From contig JALSMA010000053.1 in assembly GCA_026988015.1 (NCBI GenBank), positions 1 to 43,490 on the forward strand: a DNA stretch of 43,490 bases, read 5' to 3'. This document shows, in pieces, positions 8,403 to 17,439 of the stretch (its first letter is position 1; every line of letters starts with the position of its first letter). The notes beneath the pieces were generated by a model. The model had not been told where the DNA came from, did not search any database, and was given only the letters and a program-made list of their open reading frames with translations. The position numbers and the translations under genes are program-made. Source of the stretch: Desulfobulbaceae bacterium (GTDB lineage Bacteria; Desulfobacterota; Desulfobulbia; Desulfobulbales; Desulfocapsaceae).

Positions 8403-9272
8403 ATGACAGACAAAGAAGAAAAATCCCCGGGTACCCTCTATATAGCAGCAACCCCCATAGGGAATCTGGAAGACATCACCCTTCGCTGTTTACGAGTATT
8501 GGGTGATGTCGATCTTATTGCGGCAGAAGATACCCGTCACACCCGCAAGCTCCTTACCCACTTTCAGATATCCACCCCCCTTATCAGCTACTACCGTGAG
8601 AAAGAAGCTATACGTGCATCCCAACTAATCAAACGTCTTCTTGACAGTGAATCCATTGCCCTAGTTTCCGATGCCGGGACGCCGGGGATTTCCGATCCCG
8701 GTGCCGTCCTTGTCGGTCTAGCCCATGCAAACAACATTCGAGTAGTTCCACTATCCGGGCCTTCAGCTGTCACCACAGCTCTTTCTGTCGCCGGGCTGAC
8801 AAACCCCCATTTTCTCTTTCTTGGCTTTGCTCCTTCCAAAAAATCCCAGCGAAGAACACTCCTCACCTCTCTCATAGACGCCCCTTGGCCGCTGGTATTT
8901 TACGAATCCCCGCGACGCATTGAAGGTCTGCTCGCTGACATCATGAATACCATGGGAGACCGCAACGCATTCTGGGCTCGGGAACTGACCAAATCCTATG
9001 AGGAACTTAAAAAAGGCTCCATCAGTTCATTTCTTGAACACGCAACCGCTACAACCAACCGTGGCGAATTCGTCCTGGTTGTTGAACCTGGAGAATCCGT
9101 GGAGGCCGAAGGTGCAAACCTCTCTGAACTGCTCCTATGGTATCGCGACAACACATCCCTGTCACTCAAAGACGTCAGCCGCAAACTAGCTGGAGATCTA
9201 GGACTCTCCAGGTCACAGGTTTACCAGAAGGCCCTTCATGTCTACAAAAAGAAAGCAGAGCCACAAAGCTGA
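8403..9272 (+). CDS. rsmI: 16S rRNA (cytidine-1402-2'-O)-methyltransferase
   Basis: A 289-residue SAM-dependent methyltransferase of the tetrapyrrole-methylase fold that modifies the ribose of C1402 in the 16S rRNA decoding site. Family motifs are intact: GTLYIAATPIGNLEDIT at the N-terminus, AAEDTRHTRKLL, LVSDAGTPGISDPG and PLSGPSAVTTALS; FYESPRR follows in the middle. The C-terminal SLKDVSRKLAGDLGLSRSQVYQKAL is the helical segment typical of RsmI. It starts six bases after uraA and its last codons overlap the likely start of the next gene. Confidence 0.95.
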   Translation: MTDKEEKSPGTLYIAATPIGNLEDITLRCLRVLGDVDLIAAEDTRHTRKLLTHFQISTPLISYYREKEAIRASQLIKRLLDSESIALVSDAGTPGISDPGAVLVGLAHANNIRVVPLSGPSAVTTALSVAGLTNPHFLFLGFAPSKKSQRRTLLTSLIDAPWPLVFYESPRRIEGLLADIMNTMGDRNAFWARELTKSYEELKKGSISSFLEHATATTNRGEFVLVVEPGESVEAEGANLSELLLWYRDNTSLSLKDVSRKLAGDLGLSRSQVYQKALHVYKKKAEPQS

Positions 9273-12200
9273 CACTATGCCTCCTGCAAACATCTGTTTT
9301 TCTATCGACCGTGGCGGTACATTTACTGATGTCTATGGAACTATCCCTGAGCAGGACATCGTCTACACTGAAAAACTCCTGTCATCGGATCCTGCCAATT
9401 ATCCTGATGCGCCCCGTGAAGGGATCAGGAGGATACTTGAGCGCCACCTGCAGAAACCCCTTCCACCATCATCTCCCCTAAACTCCGCAGGAATAAGGTG
9501 GATACGAATGGGTACCACCGTTGCCACCAATGCCCTGCTTGAAAGAAAAGGAGCAGATACTGCCCTTATTATCAGTAAAGGCTTTGCTGATCTTTTAGCC
9601 ATTGGTGACCAGACTCGACCCAATCTCTTTGATCTCGCAATCAGAAAACCCGAGCAGCTTTACAAGACAGTCCTGGAAGTGAATGAACGTATAAGACCTG
9701 TTCAACCTGGTGAAAAGGTTGCCCCTGAAAAAATTATCACCGGCACCAGTGGTGAAGAATTTCTTGTACTTGCACGTCCCGATGAAAAATCAATCCACCA
9801 TGGGCTTAAAAAGATCTACGCCAGCGGTATACGCAGTGTTGCTATCATCTGTATGCATGCATATGCCGTCTATGATCACGAAGTGCTCATCGGAAAGATT
9901 GCCACAGACATCGGCTTTAGCCAAGTATCCATGTCACACCAGACAATGCCCCAGGTTAAAATCGTTGCCAGAGGCGACACCACTCTGGTTGATGCCTACC
10001 TCAGCCCTCACATACAGCAATACCTCCTCTCTTTCAAAGCTGGTTTTAAGGACGGCCTACGCAATACCCCGCTGCTCTTCATGCAATCCGATGGAGGCCT
10101 CACTGTCGCAGAACGCTTCAAGGGGGCAAATGCCATTCTTTCCGGTCCAGCCGGTGGTGTTGTTGGTTGTGGCACCAGCGCTTACCCGGAGACTGGCAAC
10201 CGTCCTGTTATAGGTTTTGACATGGGGGGCACCTCCACGGATGTTTCAAGGTTTAACGGAGATTGCGAACTCACCCAGGAAACAGTAATAGCAGGAGTTC
10301 GAATTCAGGCACCACAGATGCACATTAAAACTGTAGCTGCTGGTGGAGGCTCGAGATTGTTCTATAGAAACGGTATGCTCCAGGTTGGTCCTCAATCAGC
10401 AGGATCTCACCCAGGCCCCATTTGTTACCGGAAAAACGGTCATCTCTCCATCACCGATGCGAACCTCTTTCTCGGCCGGATCCAACCAGATTACTTCCCC
10501 CGTATTTTTGGCCCCGATGAAAATCAACCGCTTGATCTCCAGTCAGTACGTACAGCTTTTAAAGAACTCACCAAGCGCATAAACAGTGATTACATCAAAC
10601 AGGATCTTCCCCCAAAAAGCCCTGAAGAGATCGCCCTCGGCTTTCTTGAGGTTGGTAACGAAACCATGATCCGGCCCATACGCGAAATTTCTGTAATGCG
10701 CGGTTATGATATTAAAGAGCATGTCTTTTCCTGTTTTGGTGGTGCTGGTGGACAACACGGTTGTTCCATAGCAGCAAAACTTGGAATGAAGACCGTTTTT
10801 ATCCACCGCCATGGTGGCCTCCTTTCTGCAATCGGCATATCACAGGCCCAAATCGTCGTAGACCGACAGGAAACAGCAGCAGACATCCTGACGTCTCAGT
10901 CTCTGCCCATCCTCCATGCACGTCTCCTGAAACTTGAGAAAAAATCCCTCCTTGAATTCAAACAACAGTGCAGTGACAACCTCACGGTTGAGGTTCACCA
11001 TTTTCTAAACCTCCGGTTTCAAGGAAGTGACAGTGCCATGATGACCCCCGTGATAAACAGGTCAGATCCAACTGAATCTTTTCTCAGTAAATATCAACAG
11101 GAGTTTGGATTTCTTTTGAATGACCGTAATATACTTGTTGATGACATTCGGGTCAGAATTTCAGGAAGCACCCCTTCCGCCCCGAGACAAACCCTGCCTG
11201 ATCCTGGCGAATCTCCGGCAGTAGGCATGGTGAAATGTTACTTTAAACAGGGGTGGCTGCAGACCCCTGTTTACCTGCTGGAGGAAATTTGCAAGGACAA
11301 ACAAATCCCCGGGCCTGCTATTATTATCCAGGACGGCTCAACTATCCTGATCGAACCGGATACCCATGCCCATCGGAACAAATATGGCGATATCCTCATT
11401 GAACTCAGCCGGGACAGCTCTGAAAGTATCACAACTGCAATGGACCCTATCCAACTATCCATTTTCAGTAATCTTTTTATGTCCATCGGCGAGCAAATGG
11501 GAAGGACTCTCCAGAAAACCGCTATCTCAACAAATATCAAGGAGCGACTGGACTTTTCATGTGCTGTTTTTGACAACCGTGGCGATCTGGTCGCCAATGC
11601 CCCCCACATCCCTGTTCATCTCGGAGCCATGGGAGAGGCCATAAAGAAACAGATTCAGATTCATGGCAACACTCTTAACCAAGGAGACGTTCTCCTTTCA
11701 AACCATCCTGCCGCAGGTGGATCTCACCTTCCGGATCTCACTGTCATAACACCTGTCTGGCACAATAAAAAGATTGTATTCTATGTCGCTAGCCGCGGCC
11801 ATCACGCTGACATTGGTGGAATTACTCCTGGCTCCATGCCTCCTTTCTCAAAAACACTGGCAGAGGAAGGGGCCGCCATCACCTCCCTTAAGGTGGTCAG
11901 CAAGGCCGAATTCCAGGAAGAACTGATCATCGCTGCTCTCACTAACTTTGCCGACCCAACCCACAAACCACCCATTGCCGCTGCACGCCATATTGCTGAT
12001 AATATCGCCGACATCAAGTCCCAGATAGCTGCCAATAGAAGTGGTATCCGGCTGCTCAACGAGATAATTGTCAAATATGGATTTACGGTGGTTAAGGCCT
12101 ACATGGGACATATTCAGACAAATGCGGAACAGGCCGTGCGTACAATGCTCATTGAGCTTTGTCGGAAAAGAGGTATACAGGATTCCCTGAAGCTGCACGG

Positions 12201-13029
12201 CGAAGACTTCCTTGACGATGCCACCGCAATCGAGTTAAGCATCACTATTTCTGCTAAGACAGGTGATGCCCTTTTTGATTTCCGGAAATCAGGGAACCAG
12301 CTTCCCGGAAACCTCAACTGTCCTCAAGCTGTGGTCAAATCAGCCATTCTCTATTGTCTCCGTTGTCTGATTGGAGAAGATATACCGTTGAATCAGGGCT
12401 GCTTAACTCCTATTACTATCAAGACTGCCAGCAACTCTCTTCTTAATCCAAACCAGGAAGCTGCAGTGGTAGGAGGAAATGTTCTCACCTCACAACGAAT
12501 CACAGATGTTATTTTCAAGGCATTTACAGCCGCTGCAGATTCACAGGGATGCACCAACAACCTCACCTTTGGAAATGAGAATTTCGGATACTATGAAACC
12601 ATTGGCGGAGGTGCCGGTGCAGGGCCTGGCTGGCACGGTCAGTCTGGTGTTCATACTCATATGACCAACACCCGTATCACAGATCCTGAAATACTGGAAC
12701 GCCGTTATCCGGTGCTGCTGAAAACATTTTCTTTTCGAAAAAACTCCGGTGGCAATGGTAAATACCGAGGCGGTGATGGCCTTATTAGAGAAATCCAGGC
12801 CCTTGCCCCGTTGCAAGTTTCCATACTTTCCGAGCGACGGACTTACGCACCAAATGGTATTCTGGGGGGGGGAAATGGGAAGAGCGGAAAAAATTACCTG
12901 ATCCGCAACAACTGCAAAACTGATATCGGTGGAAAAATTTCCATTGCCCTCCAGGACGGAGATGGTATTCGTATAGAAACACCAGGTGGTGGAGGATTTG
13001 GCACCACACAGCCCTCCTCTGCCACCTGA
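9238..13029 (+). CDS. 5-oxoprolinase (fused hydantoinase A/B type)
   Basis: A 1263-residue protein joining the two halves that are separate HyuA and HyuB subunits in many bacteria. The N-terminal half (about 17-700) has the ATP-grasping actin-like motifs FSIDRGGTFTDVYG and GFDMGGTSTDVSRF. The C-terminal half (about 735-1255) has the HyuB signature DFSCAVFDNRGDLVANAPHIPVHLGAMG and a Gly-rich tail GGGNGKSG...PGGGGFG. Full-length fusions of this size are ATP-dependent 5-oxo-L-prolinases that open 5-oxoproline to glutamate; hydantoin hydrolysis is the alternative. AAGG lies six bases before the ATG at 9238, inside rsmI; the ATG at 9277, just after the rsmI stop, is an alternative that removes 13 charged residues. 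Confidence 0.88.
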   Translation: MSTKRKQSHKADTMPPANICFSIDRGGTFTDVYGTIPEQDIVYTEKLLSSDPANYPDAPREGIRRILERHLQKPLPPSSPLNSAGIRWIRMGTTVATNALLERKGADTALIISKGFADLLAIGDQTRPNLFDLAIRKPEQLYKTVLEVNERIRPVQPGEKVAPEKIITGTSGEEFLVLARPDEKSIHHGLKKIYASGIRSVAIICMHAYAVYDHEVLIGKIATDIGFSQVSMSHQTMPQVKIVARGDTTLVDAYLSPHIQQYLLSFKAGFKDGLRNTPLLFMQSDGGLTVAERFKGANAILSGPAGGVVGCGTSAYPETGNRPVIGFDMGGTSTDVSRFNGDCELTQETVIAGVRIQAPQMHIKTVAAGGGSRLFYRNGMLQVGPQSAGSHPGPICYRKNGHLSITDANLFLGRIQPDYFPRIFGPDENQPLDLQSVRTAFKELTKRINSDYIKQDLPPKSPEEIALGFLEVGNETMIRPIREISVMRGYDIKEHVFSCFGGAGGQHGCSIAAKLGMKTVFIHRHGGLLSAIGISQAQIVVDRQETAADILTSQSLPILHARLLKLEKKSLLEFKQQCSDNLTVEVHHFLNLRFQGSDSAMMTPVINRSDPTESFLSKYQQEFGFLLNDRNILVDDIRVRISGSTPSAPRQTLPDPGESPAVGMVKCYFKQGWLQTPVYLLEEICKDKQIPGPAIIIQDGSTILIEPDTHAHRNKYGDILIELSRDSSESITTAMDPIQLSIFSNLFMSIGEQMGRTLQKTAISTNIKERLDFSCAVFDNRGDLVANAPHIPVHLGAMGEAIKKQIQIHGNTLNQGDVLLSNHPAAGGSHLPDLTVITPVWHNKKIVFYVASRGHHADIGGITPGSMPPFSKTLAEEGAAITSLKVVSKAEFQEELIIAALTNFADPTHKPPIAAARHIADNIADIKSQIAANRSGIRLLNEIIVKYGFTVVKAYMGHIQTNAEQAVRTMLIELCRKRGIQDSLKLHGEDFLDDATAIELSITISAKTGDALFDFRKSGNQLPGNLNCPQAVVKSAILYCLRCLIGEDIPLNQGCLTPITIKTASNSLLNPNQEAAVVGGNVLTSQRITDVIFKAFTAAADSQGCTNNLTFGNENFGYYETIGGGAGAGPGWHGQSGVHTHMTNTRITDPEILERRYPVLLKTFSFRKNSGGNGKYRGGDGLIREIQALAPLQVSILSERRTYAPNGILGGGNGKSGKNYLIRNNCKTDIGGKISIALQDGDGIRIETPGGGGFGTTQPSSAT

Positions 13030-13063
13030 CACAAGCATCAGTATTTCATCATCCAGTATCCAT

Positions 13064-13080
13064 GACGGCTTCGCAAAAGG
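13064..13080 (+). repeat. Short extragenic repeat, copy C (GACGGCTTCGCAAAAGG)
   Basis: This third copy of the element at 4416 and 4574 lies in the 156-bp spacer after the 5-oxoprolinase gene. The core TCGCAAAAGG is identical to copy A. Confidence 0.4.
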
Positions 13081-13185
13081 ATTATTATTAACACAATGAA
13101 ATATATTATGAATTTACACTCCGGTACGTTAAGAAAATCATTCACTGCCCTTTAGGGTCATGATAACAACAGATCAGGTACTCCT

Positions 13186-14820
13186 ATGAAACCCAGAAGC
13201 TGTGTCACTCCCCAAAAACAATTTATTTATGGTATCCACAAACCAGAATACTGCAGCAGGAATCTCCGAGAATCCACTCGAGAACGTTCTCTTGGCCACT
13301 TCAGTACCGGAGAAGTATTTACAAATGTAGCAAATTACCCTGAGGAAAATGTACTGGTCAATGATGCTGACTGGATTTTTGAAATCCCCAACCCACTCTC
13401 CTTTCGGGGCTCTACCTATATTGACAAAGAGTGGGCTGATGGCAGCGCCTTAACCCCGCAAAAGATCAGTCTTCCCGACCCAAAAGAAATTTCTTTTAAT
13501 AAACTGCTCAAAGAGGAAAAGATTCCTGCTGAATTCCTCCAATCTCTTCCTGCTCCCCTGCACCTCGCCCTTGCTACAACCTCCACAGATCCTGACGACC
13601 TGATGGCATTAGCTGAACTCTCCTGCCGTATTGAAAAGGATGACAAAGGTGTACCCACAGGGCTTACTTACCAGAAAAACTCACAGGGACGTGTCCGTGC
13701 TGTCATCTCAAATCACGCGCTTTTTGAAGCTGTAGCAAATAATCCGGTTTTACCTGACTCATACAAGGAAGTTATGGTACTTAGGCCAGGAGCACAGGGA
13801 GAAAGCGAAATAGTTGGGGAATTTACAGGTTCTGACAACAAAACCCATTCTTTTGAATATTTACGCAGAAACTCATACATAGCAGGTGGTCATTACGCCG
13901 CCAACATGGCAGACGATGCTGTTCGATACTCCATTGCCCAGCTCTCTATGGATGATATGACAGGATTACGGCATCTCTTTTACCAGAGAAGCTTTGTACG
14001 CATTGCCGACAAGATCGGGATTTCTGTAAAACAGAACCTGGAACCCTGCAGCGCTGACGCCCTGGAAGAGCTACGCGAAGCGATACTGAACGCACTCAAG
14101 CGCGACAACAGCCTGGCTGGTACGACCACCCTTTGGGGTTGGAATTTCGGGTTTGACTACGCCCCCACCAATTACCGCCTCCATGCCTCCCATCAACAGG
14201 TTCATCAGCAGTATGCTATGATTCCACGGGAAGTTGCAATACACTCCGGAAGCCTCAACAATTCCGAAGGCAGCATGCCCGCCTTTGGCTGCGGCGACAT
14301 GGTAGCTGAAGTCATTGAAAATTATTTCCGGGAGCACAACAGTGATTTCTTTGATGATTATCTTGGTTGTATCAGGAATAATATCCGGATGGACGAAAGA
14401 AAAGATCTGGAATCCAGCCTGATAATCTGGGAAGACAAAAACAGTATGCTGTTTGTCCCTAAAGCCCAGACCTCACAGTGGGAACTGCAGCTGATGGCAC
14501 TCCACAATAAGGATGGCGACATCATAGGAAATATCCTAGAGGCCGATACAGCCTCCAGAGCGTCACTTGACAAAGGAATATTTTTGGCCCAGAAGGTTCT
14601 TGCCGGACGTGGTGCCAGAATGGTCACATCAATAGAGTATCCCAAACGGATACAAAACGGCAAATCCCCAGCACAGCATCTGATTTACAGTTTTCTGCCA
14701 CGCCTGCCACAATCTCCAGGGGCCTTCAGCGAAGCGCAACTCCGCTATATCAATGGACACTATCCTGAAGACTTTGCCAGCGTCTGTAGAAAAGAGCTGA
14801 AAAAACTCGACATAGATTAG
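13186..14820 (+). CDS. Unassigned protein with HIT/GalT-like motifs
   Basis: A 544-residue soluble protein with no signal peptide or membrane segment; I do not recognise it as a named family. The centre holds WGWNFGFDYAPTNYRLHAS followed by HQQVHQQYAMIP, which resembles the His-x-Gln active-site strand of the galactose-1-phosphate uridylyltransferase and Ap4A phosphorylase branch of the HIT superfamily. About 85 residues on, SLIIWEDKNSMLFVP resembles the following strand of Ap4A phosphorylases. The canonical first His of HxHxQ appears to be Gln, so the chemistry may differ. A nucleotidyl-transfer or phosphorolysis role is inference. It stands alone: 156 bp after the oxoprolinase gene and convergent with fliW, the two stops only five bases apart. 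Shine-Dalgarno is weak (AGG, 10 bases before the ATG). Confidence 0.7.
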   Translation: MKPRSCVTPQKQFIYGIHKPEYCSRNLRESTRERSLGHFSTGEVFTNVANYPEENVLVNDADWIFEIPNPLSFRGSTYIDKEWADGSALTPQKISLPDPKEISFNKLLKEEKIPAEFLQSLPAPLHLALATTSTDPDDLMALAELSCRIEKDDKGVPTGLTYQKNSQGRVRAVISNHALFEAVANNPVLPDSYKEVMVLRPGAQGESEIVGEFTGSDNKTHSFEYLRRNSYIAGGHYAANMADDAVRYSIAQLSMDDMTGLRHLFYQRSFVRIADKIGISVKQNLEPCSADALEELREAILNALKRDNSLAGTTTLWGWNFGFDYAPTNYRLHASHQQVHQQYAMIPREVAIHSGSLNNSEGSMPAFGCGDMVAEVIENYFREHNSDFFDDYLGCIRNNIRMDERKDLESSLIIWEDKNSMLFVPKAQTSQWELQLMALHNKDGDIIGNILEADTASRASLDKGIFLAQKVLAGRGARMVTSIEYPKRIQNGKSPAQHLIYSFLPRLPQSPGAFSEAQLRYINGHYPEDFASVCRKELKKLDID

Positions 14821-14825
14821 GATTG

Positions 14826-15245
14826 TTAATGCTCGGTCACGGTATTCTTTCTCTTAAGGACTTTCTGAAGTCCAAGCTGTTCCTGAACATTGATAATCAG
14901 CGGCCCGCCAATATTAGCACCAAGCTGTACACTGTTTTTCTCCTCTTCTTTTTTCAAGATGAGGAAAACACCAATATCAAGGGGATTATTGGCCTTGATA
15001 ATCTGCTGCTCACTATCATCTAAGAAAATATCATAATTCAGATCATAGGCAGTTGGATCAACAAGAGTGAAGGTTACCACAGGCGATTTACATGATTCAA
15101 GCCAATATGCGGAAACTTTTCCATCATCCTTGTGAAAAATCTTAAAAGTAGTGTATTCTTCAAATCCGGGAATACCCTTGGGGAATGTGAAGATTTTTTC
15201 CGATTGAATAGATGGTTGTTGCGTCACTCTGCTTTGCATACTCAT
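14826..15245 (-). CDS. fliW: Flagellar assembly factor FliW
   Basis: A 139-residue protein. The N-terminal motif EKIFTFPKGIPGFEEYTTFKIF and the central YWLESCKSPVVTFTLVDP are typical of FliW, which binds newly made flagellin and, when free, antagonises the translational repressor CsrA. ATG at 15245 is chosen because GGGAG lies five bases upstream; a GTG six bases earlier would overlap that site. FliW genes normally sit beside csrA or flagellin genes; here the neighbours are an unassigned gene and trpB, so it is an orphan. It diverges from trpB across 110 bp. Confidence 0.92.
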   Translation of the reverse strand: MSMQSRVTQQPSIQSEKIFTFPKGIPGFEEYTTFKIFHKDDGKVSAYWLESCKSPVVTFTLVDPTAYDLNYDIFLDDSEQQIIKANNPLDIGVFLILKKEEEKNSVQLGANIGGPLIINVQEQLGLQKVLKRKNTVTEH

Positions 15246-15355
15246 GATCACTCCCTGATTATTGAAATTAAAAAAGTTGCCAATACTTGCTTTATCGGTA
15301 ACCTAGTGACTTTTTATTAGACTTTTGTTTATTGTTTTTTATTGGAGTTATTATC

Positions 15356-16588
15356 ATGGACACAAATGGATTTTTTGGAAACTGGGGTGGAGCCTATATC
15401 CCCGAGGTACTGCACCAGACCTTTCAAGAACTGAAAGAAGAATATGCCAGATGCCGGAAAGACCCGGAGTTCTGGCAAGAGTATCTAACCCTTATGTCAA
15501 CTTACTCCTGTCGCCCCACACCGCTCACCCACGCAGAAAACCTCAGTCGCCACTTCGGAGGAGCGGATATTTATATCAAGCGTGAAGACCTTAATCATAC
15601 CGGCGCTCATAAGGCAAATAATGTGATGGGCCAGGGATTACTGGTTAAACGTATGGGAAAAAAACGAGTAATCGCTGAAACTGGAGCTGGACAACATGGA
15701 ATGGCCACAGCCACCATGGCCGCCAAATTTGGCCTCGACTGTACTATATATATGGGGGAAGAGGATGTTCTAAGACAACGTCCCAACGTATTCTGGATGG
15801 AGAAAATGGGTGCCACGGTTGTGCCCGTGACAGATGGTTCTCAAACACTGAAAGATGCAATTAATGAAGCATTCAGAGACTGGGTCACCAATGTTGATGA
15901 CACCCATTATGTTTTTGGCACTGCCTGTGGTCCTGCCCCATTCCCGGAAATGGTGTCCTGGTTCCAGTCCATCATCGGCATAGAAGCAGCGGAGCAGATC
16001 GTAAAATATCATGGTAAAATGCCAAGAAGAGTCTATGCCTGTGTCGGTGGCGGTTCCAATGCCATGGGTGTATTCAAACGATTTCTCGATGAGGATGACG
16101 TGGAACTGGTGGGAGTTGAAGCAGGTGGCCACGGTGCCGACAGTGGTGCTCATGCCATCCGACTCTCAAGTCCCGACGCAACACCGGGTGTTGCTCAGGG
16201 GTATAAGACCATGTTTCTCCAGGATAATGATGGCCAAATGAAACAGACCCATTCCGTTGCTGCAGGACTTGACTATGTTGGAGTATCTCCCATTCTCAGC
16301 GATCTCTGGGAACAGAAAAAGGTGCGTTTTGAATCAGCCACAGATGATGAAGTCATGGCTGCCCTCGATCTCACCATGAAGCTTGAAGGAATCATTCCAG
16401 CCCTTGAGTCATCCCACGCCTTTGCAGGTGCATTCAAAGAGGTGGGCAAACTTTCCAAAGAGGATGCCATCATTATTAATCAGTCGGGACGTGGAGACAA
16501 AGATATTTTCACCATTGCCCACGCTTTTGAAGATCCATCCTGGAAAAAATTTATCATTGACCGCGGCAAAGAATACAGCTCAAACTAA
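15356..16588 (+). CDS. trpB: Tryptophan synthase beta chain
   Basis: A 410-residue PLP enzyme that joins indole to serine; it works as a complex with the alpha chain encoded next. The PLP lysine is in HTGAHKANN and the phosphate-binding loop is CVGGGSNAMG; IAETGAGQHGMATAT is conserved. Several usually strict positions differ: HKANN instead of HKINN, CGPAPFPEMVSWFQ instead of a GPHPYP-type motif, and GLDYVGVSPI instead of GLDYPGVGP. These point to a divergent TrpB lineage. The start at 15356 has GGAG nine to ten bases upstream and matches the family N-terminus (NGFFGNWGGAYIPE). No other trp genes are nearby. Confidence 0.93.
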   Translation: MDTNGFFGNWGGAYIPEVLHQTFQELKEEYARCRKDPEFWQEYLTLMSTYSCRPTPLTHAENLSRHFGGADIYIKREDLNHTGAHKANNVMGQGLLVKRMGKKRVIAETGAGQHGMATATMAAKFGLDCTIYMGEEDVLRQRPNVFWMEKMGATVVPVTDGSQTLKDAINEAFRDWVTNVDDTHYVFGTACGPAPFPEMVSWFQSIIGIEAAEQIVKYHGKMPRRVYACVGGGSNAMGVFKRFLDEDDVELVGVEAGGHGADSGAHAIRLSSPDATPGVAQGYKTMFLQDNDGQMKQTHSVAAGLDYVGVSPILSDLWEQKKVRFESATDDEVMAALDLTMKLEGIIPALESSHAFAGAFKEVGKLSKEDAIIINQSGRGDKDIFTIAHAFEDPSWKKFIIDRGKEYSSN

Positions 16589-16606
16589 TCGTTACAGGAT
16601 CATATC

Positions 16607-17371
16607 ATGCAGTTAGAACAACAGTTACAGGAAAAATTAGAAACCAGAGACATCCTCCTCATGACTCATATTGTACTGGGATATCCCTCTTTTGAGGTGA
16701 ACCGGGAGGTAATCAGACAGATGGTCAATGAAGGAGTTGACTGCATTGAGATGCAGATCCCCTTCTCAGAGCCAATGGCGGATGGCCCGGTGATTTTAAA
16801 GGCCAACCAGGACTCACTTGCCGCCGGAACAACGGTTGAGGAATGTTTTAGTTTTGGTGCTGAAATGGTGCAAAAACATACTATACCATTCCTCTTTATG
16901 ACCTACTACAATATCATTTTCAAATATGGTGAAGAGGCCTTTTTTAAAAGGGCGGCAGAGTGTGGCATCAGGGGTTTTATTGTTCCTGACCTTCCTCCGG
17001 AAATGGGCAAGACTTTTCTGGAACTGGCAGACAGATACGACATTGCTCCAATTCTTATTTTCGCCCCTACATCAACAGATGACAGAATGAAACAGCTGTC
17101 CGGGTATGGCCGTGGCTTTATTTACTGTGTAGCAAGGAGAGGGGTCACCGGAAAAAAATCAGACTTCGACCATGATTTCGATTCCTATCTTGCCAGGTGC
17201 AGAACTGCCACAGAGCTGCCACTGGCTGTGGGTTTTGGTATCCAGAGCAAAGAAGACATTGATGCCCTGAAGGGAAAAGCGGATATGGCAGTTATTGGAT
17301 CACGCACCATCAAGCTGGTTGCAACGGAAGGAGCAGATGCTGTGGGACCGTTCATTGCAGGCCTGCGCTGA
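16607..17371 (+). CDS. trpA: Tryptophan synthase alpha chain
   Basis: A 254-residue TIM-barrel enzyme that cleaves indole-3-glycerol phosphate and channels indole to TrpB. The catalytic Glu and Asp are kept in IEMQIPFSEP and MADGP. These differ from the usual E(L/I)GxPFSDP by having Q for G and SEP for SDP. FMTYYNIIFKYG, FIVPDLPPE and FIYCVARRGVTG match the family with further small changes, paralleling the divergence of the neighbouring trpB. It follows trpB by 18 bp with AGGA eight bases before the ATG, and the two are surely co-transcribed. Confidence 0.93.
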   Translation: MQLEQQLQEKLETRDILLMTHIVLGYPSFEVNREVIRQMVNEGVDCIEMQIPFSEPMADGPVILKANQDSLAAGTTVEECFSFGAEMVQKHTIPFLFMTYYNIIFKYGEEAFFKRAAECGIRGFIVPDLPPEMGKTFLELADRYDIAPILIFAPTSTDDRMKQLSGYGRGFIYCVARRGVTGKKSDFDHDFDSYLARCRTATELPLAVGFGIQSKEDIDALKGKADMAVIGSRTIKLVATEGADAVGPFIAGLR

Positions 17372-17381
17372 CATGGCTGAA

Positions 17382-17438
17382 CACAATGATGTAAAAAGGC
17401 CTCCCGGAACAGTTCTCGTAAGCCTTCACATCATTGTG
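17382..17438. terminator. Shared hairpin between convergent trpA and sigma-54 activator
   Basis: CACAATGATGT (17382-17392) pairs perfectly with ACATCATTGTG (17428-17438), and AAGGC pairs with GCCTT further inside. There is no long T run. It lies between two stop codons facing each other, so a bidirectional terminator or mRNA-end hairpin is likely. Confidence 0.7.
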
Positions 17439-17439
17439 A

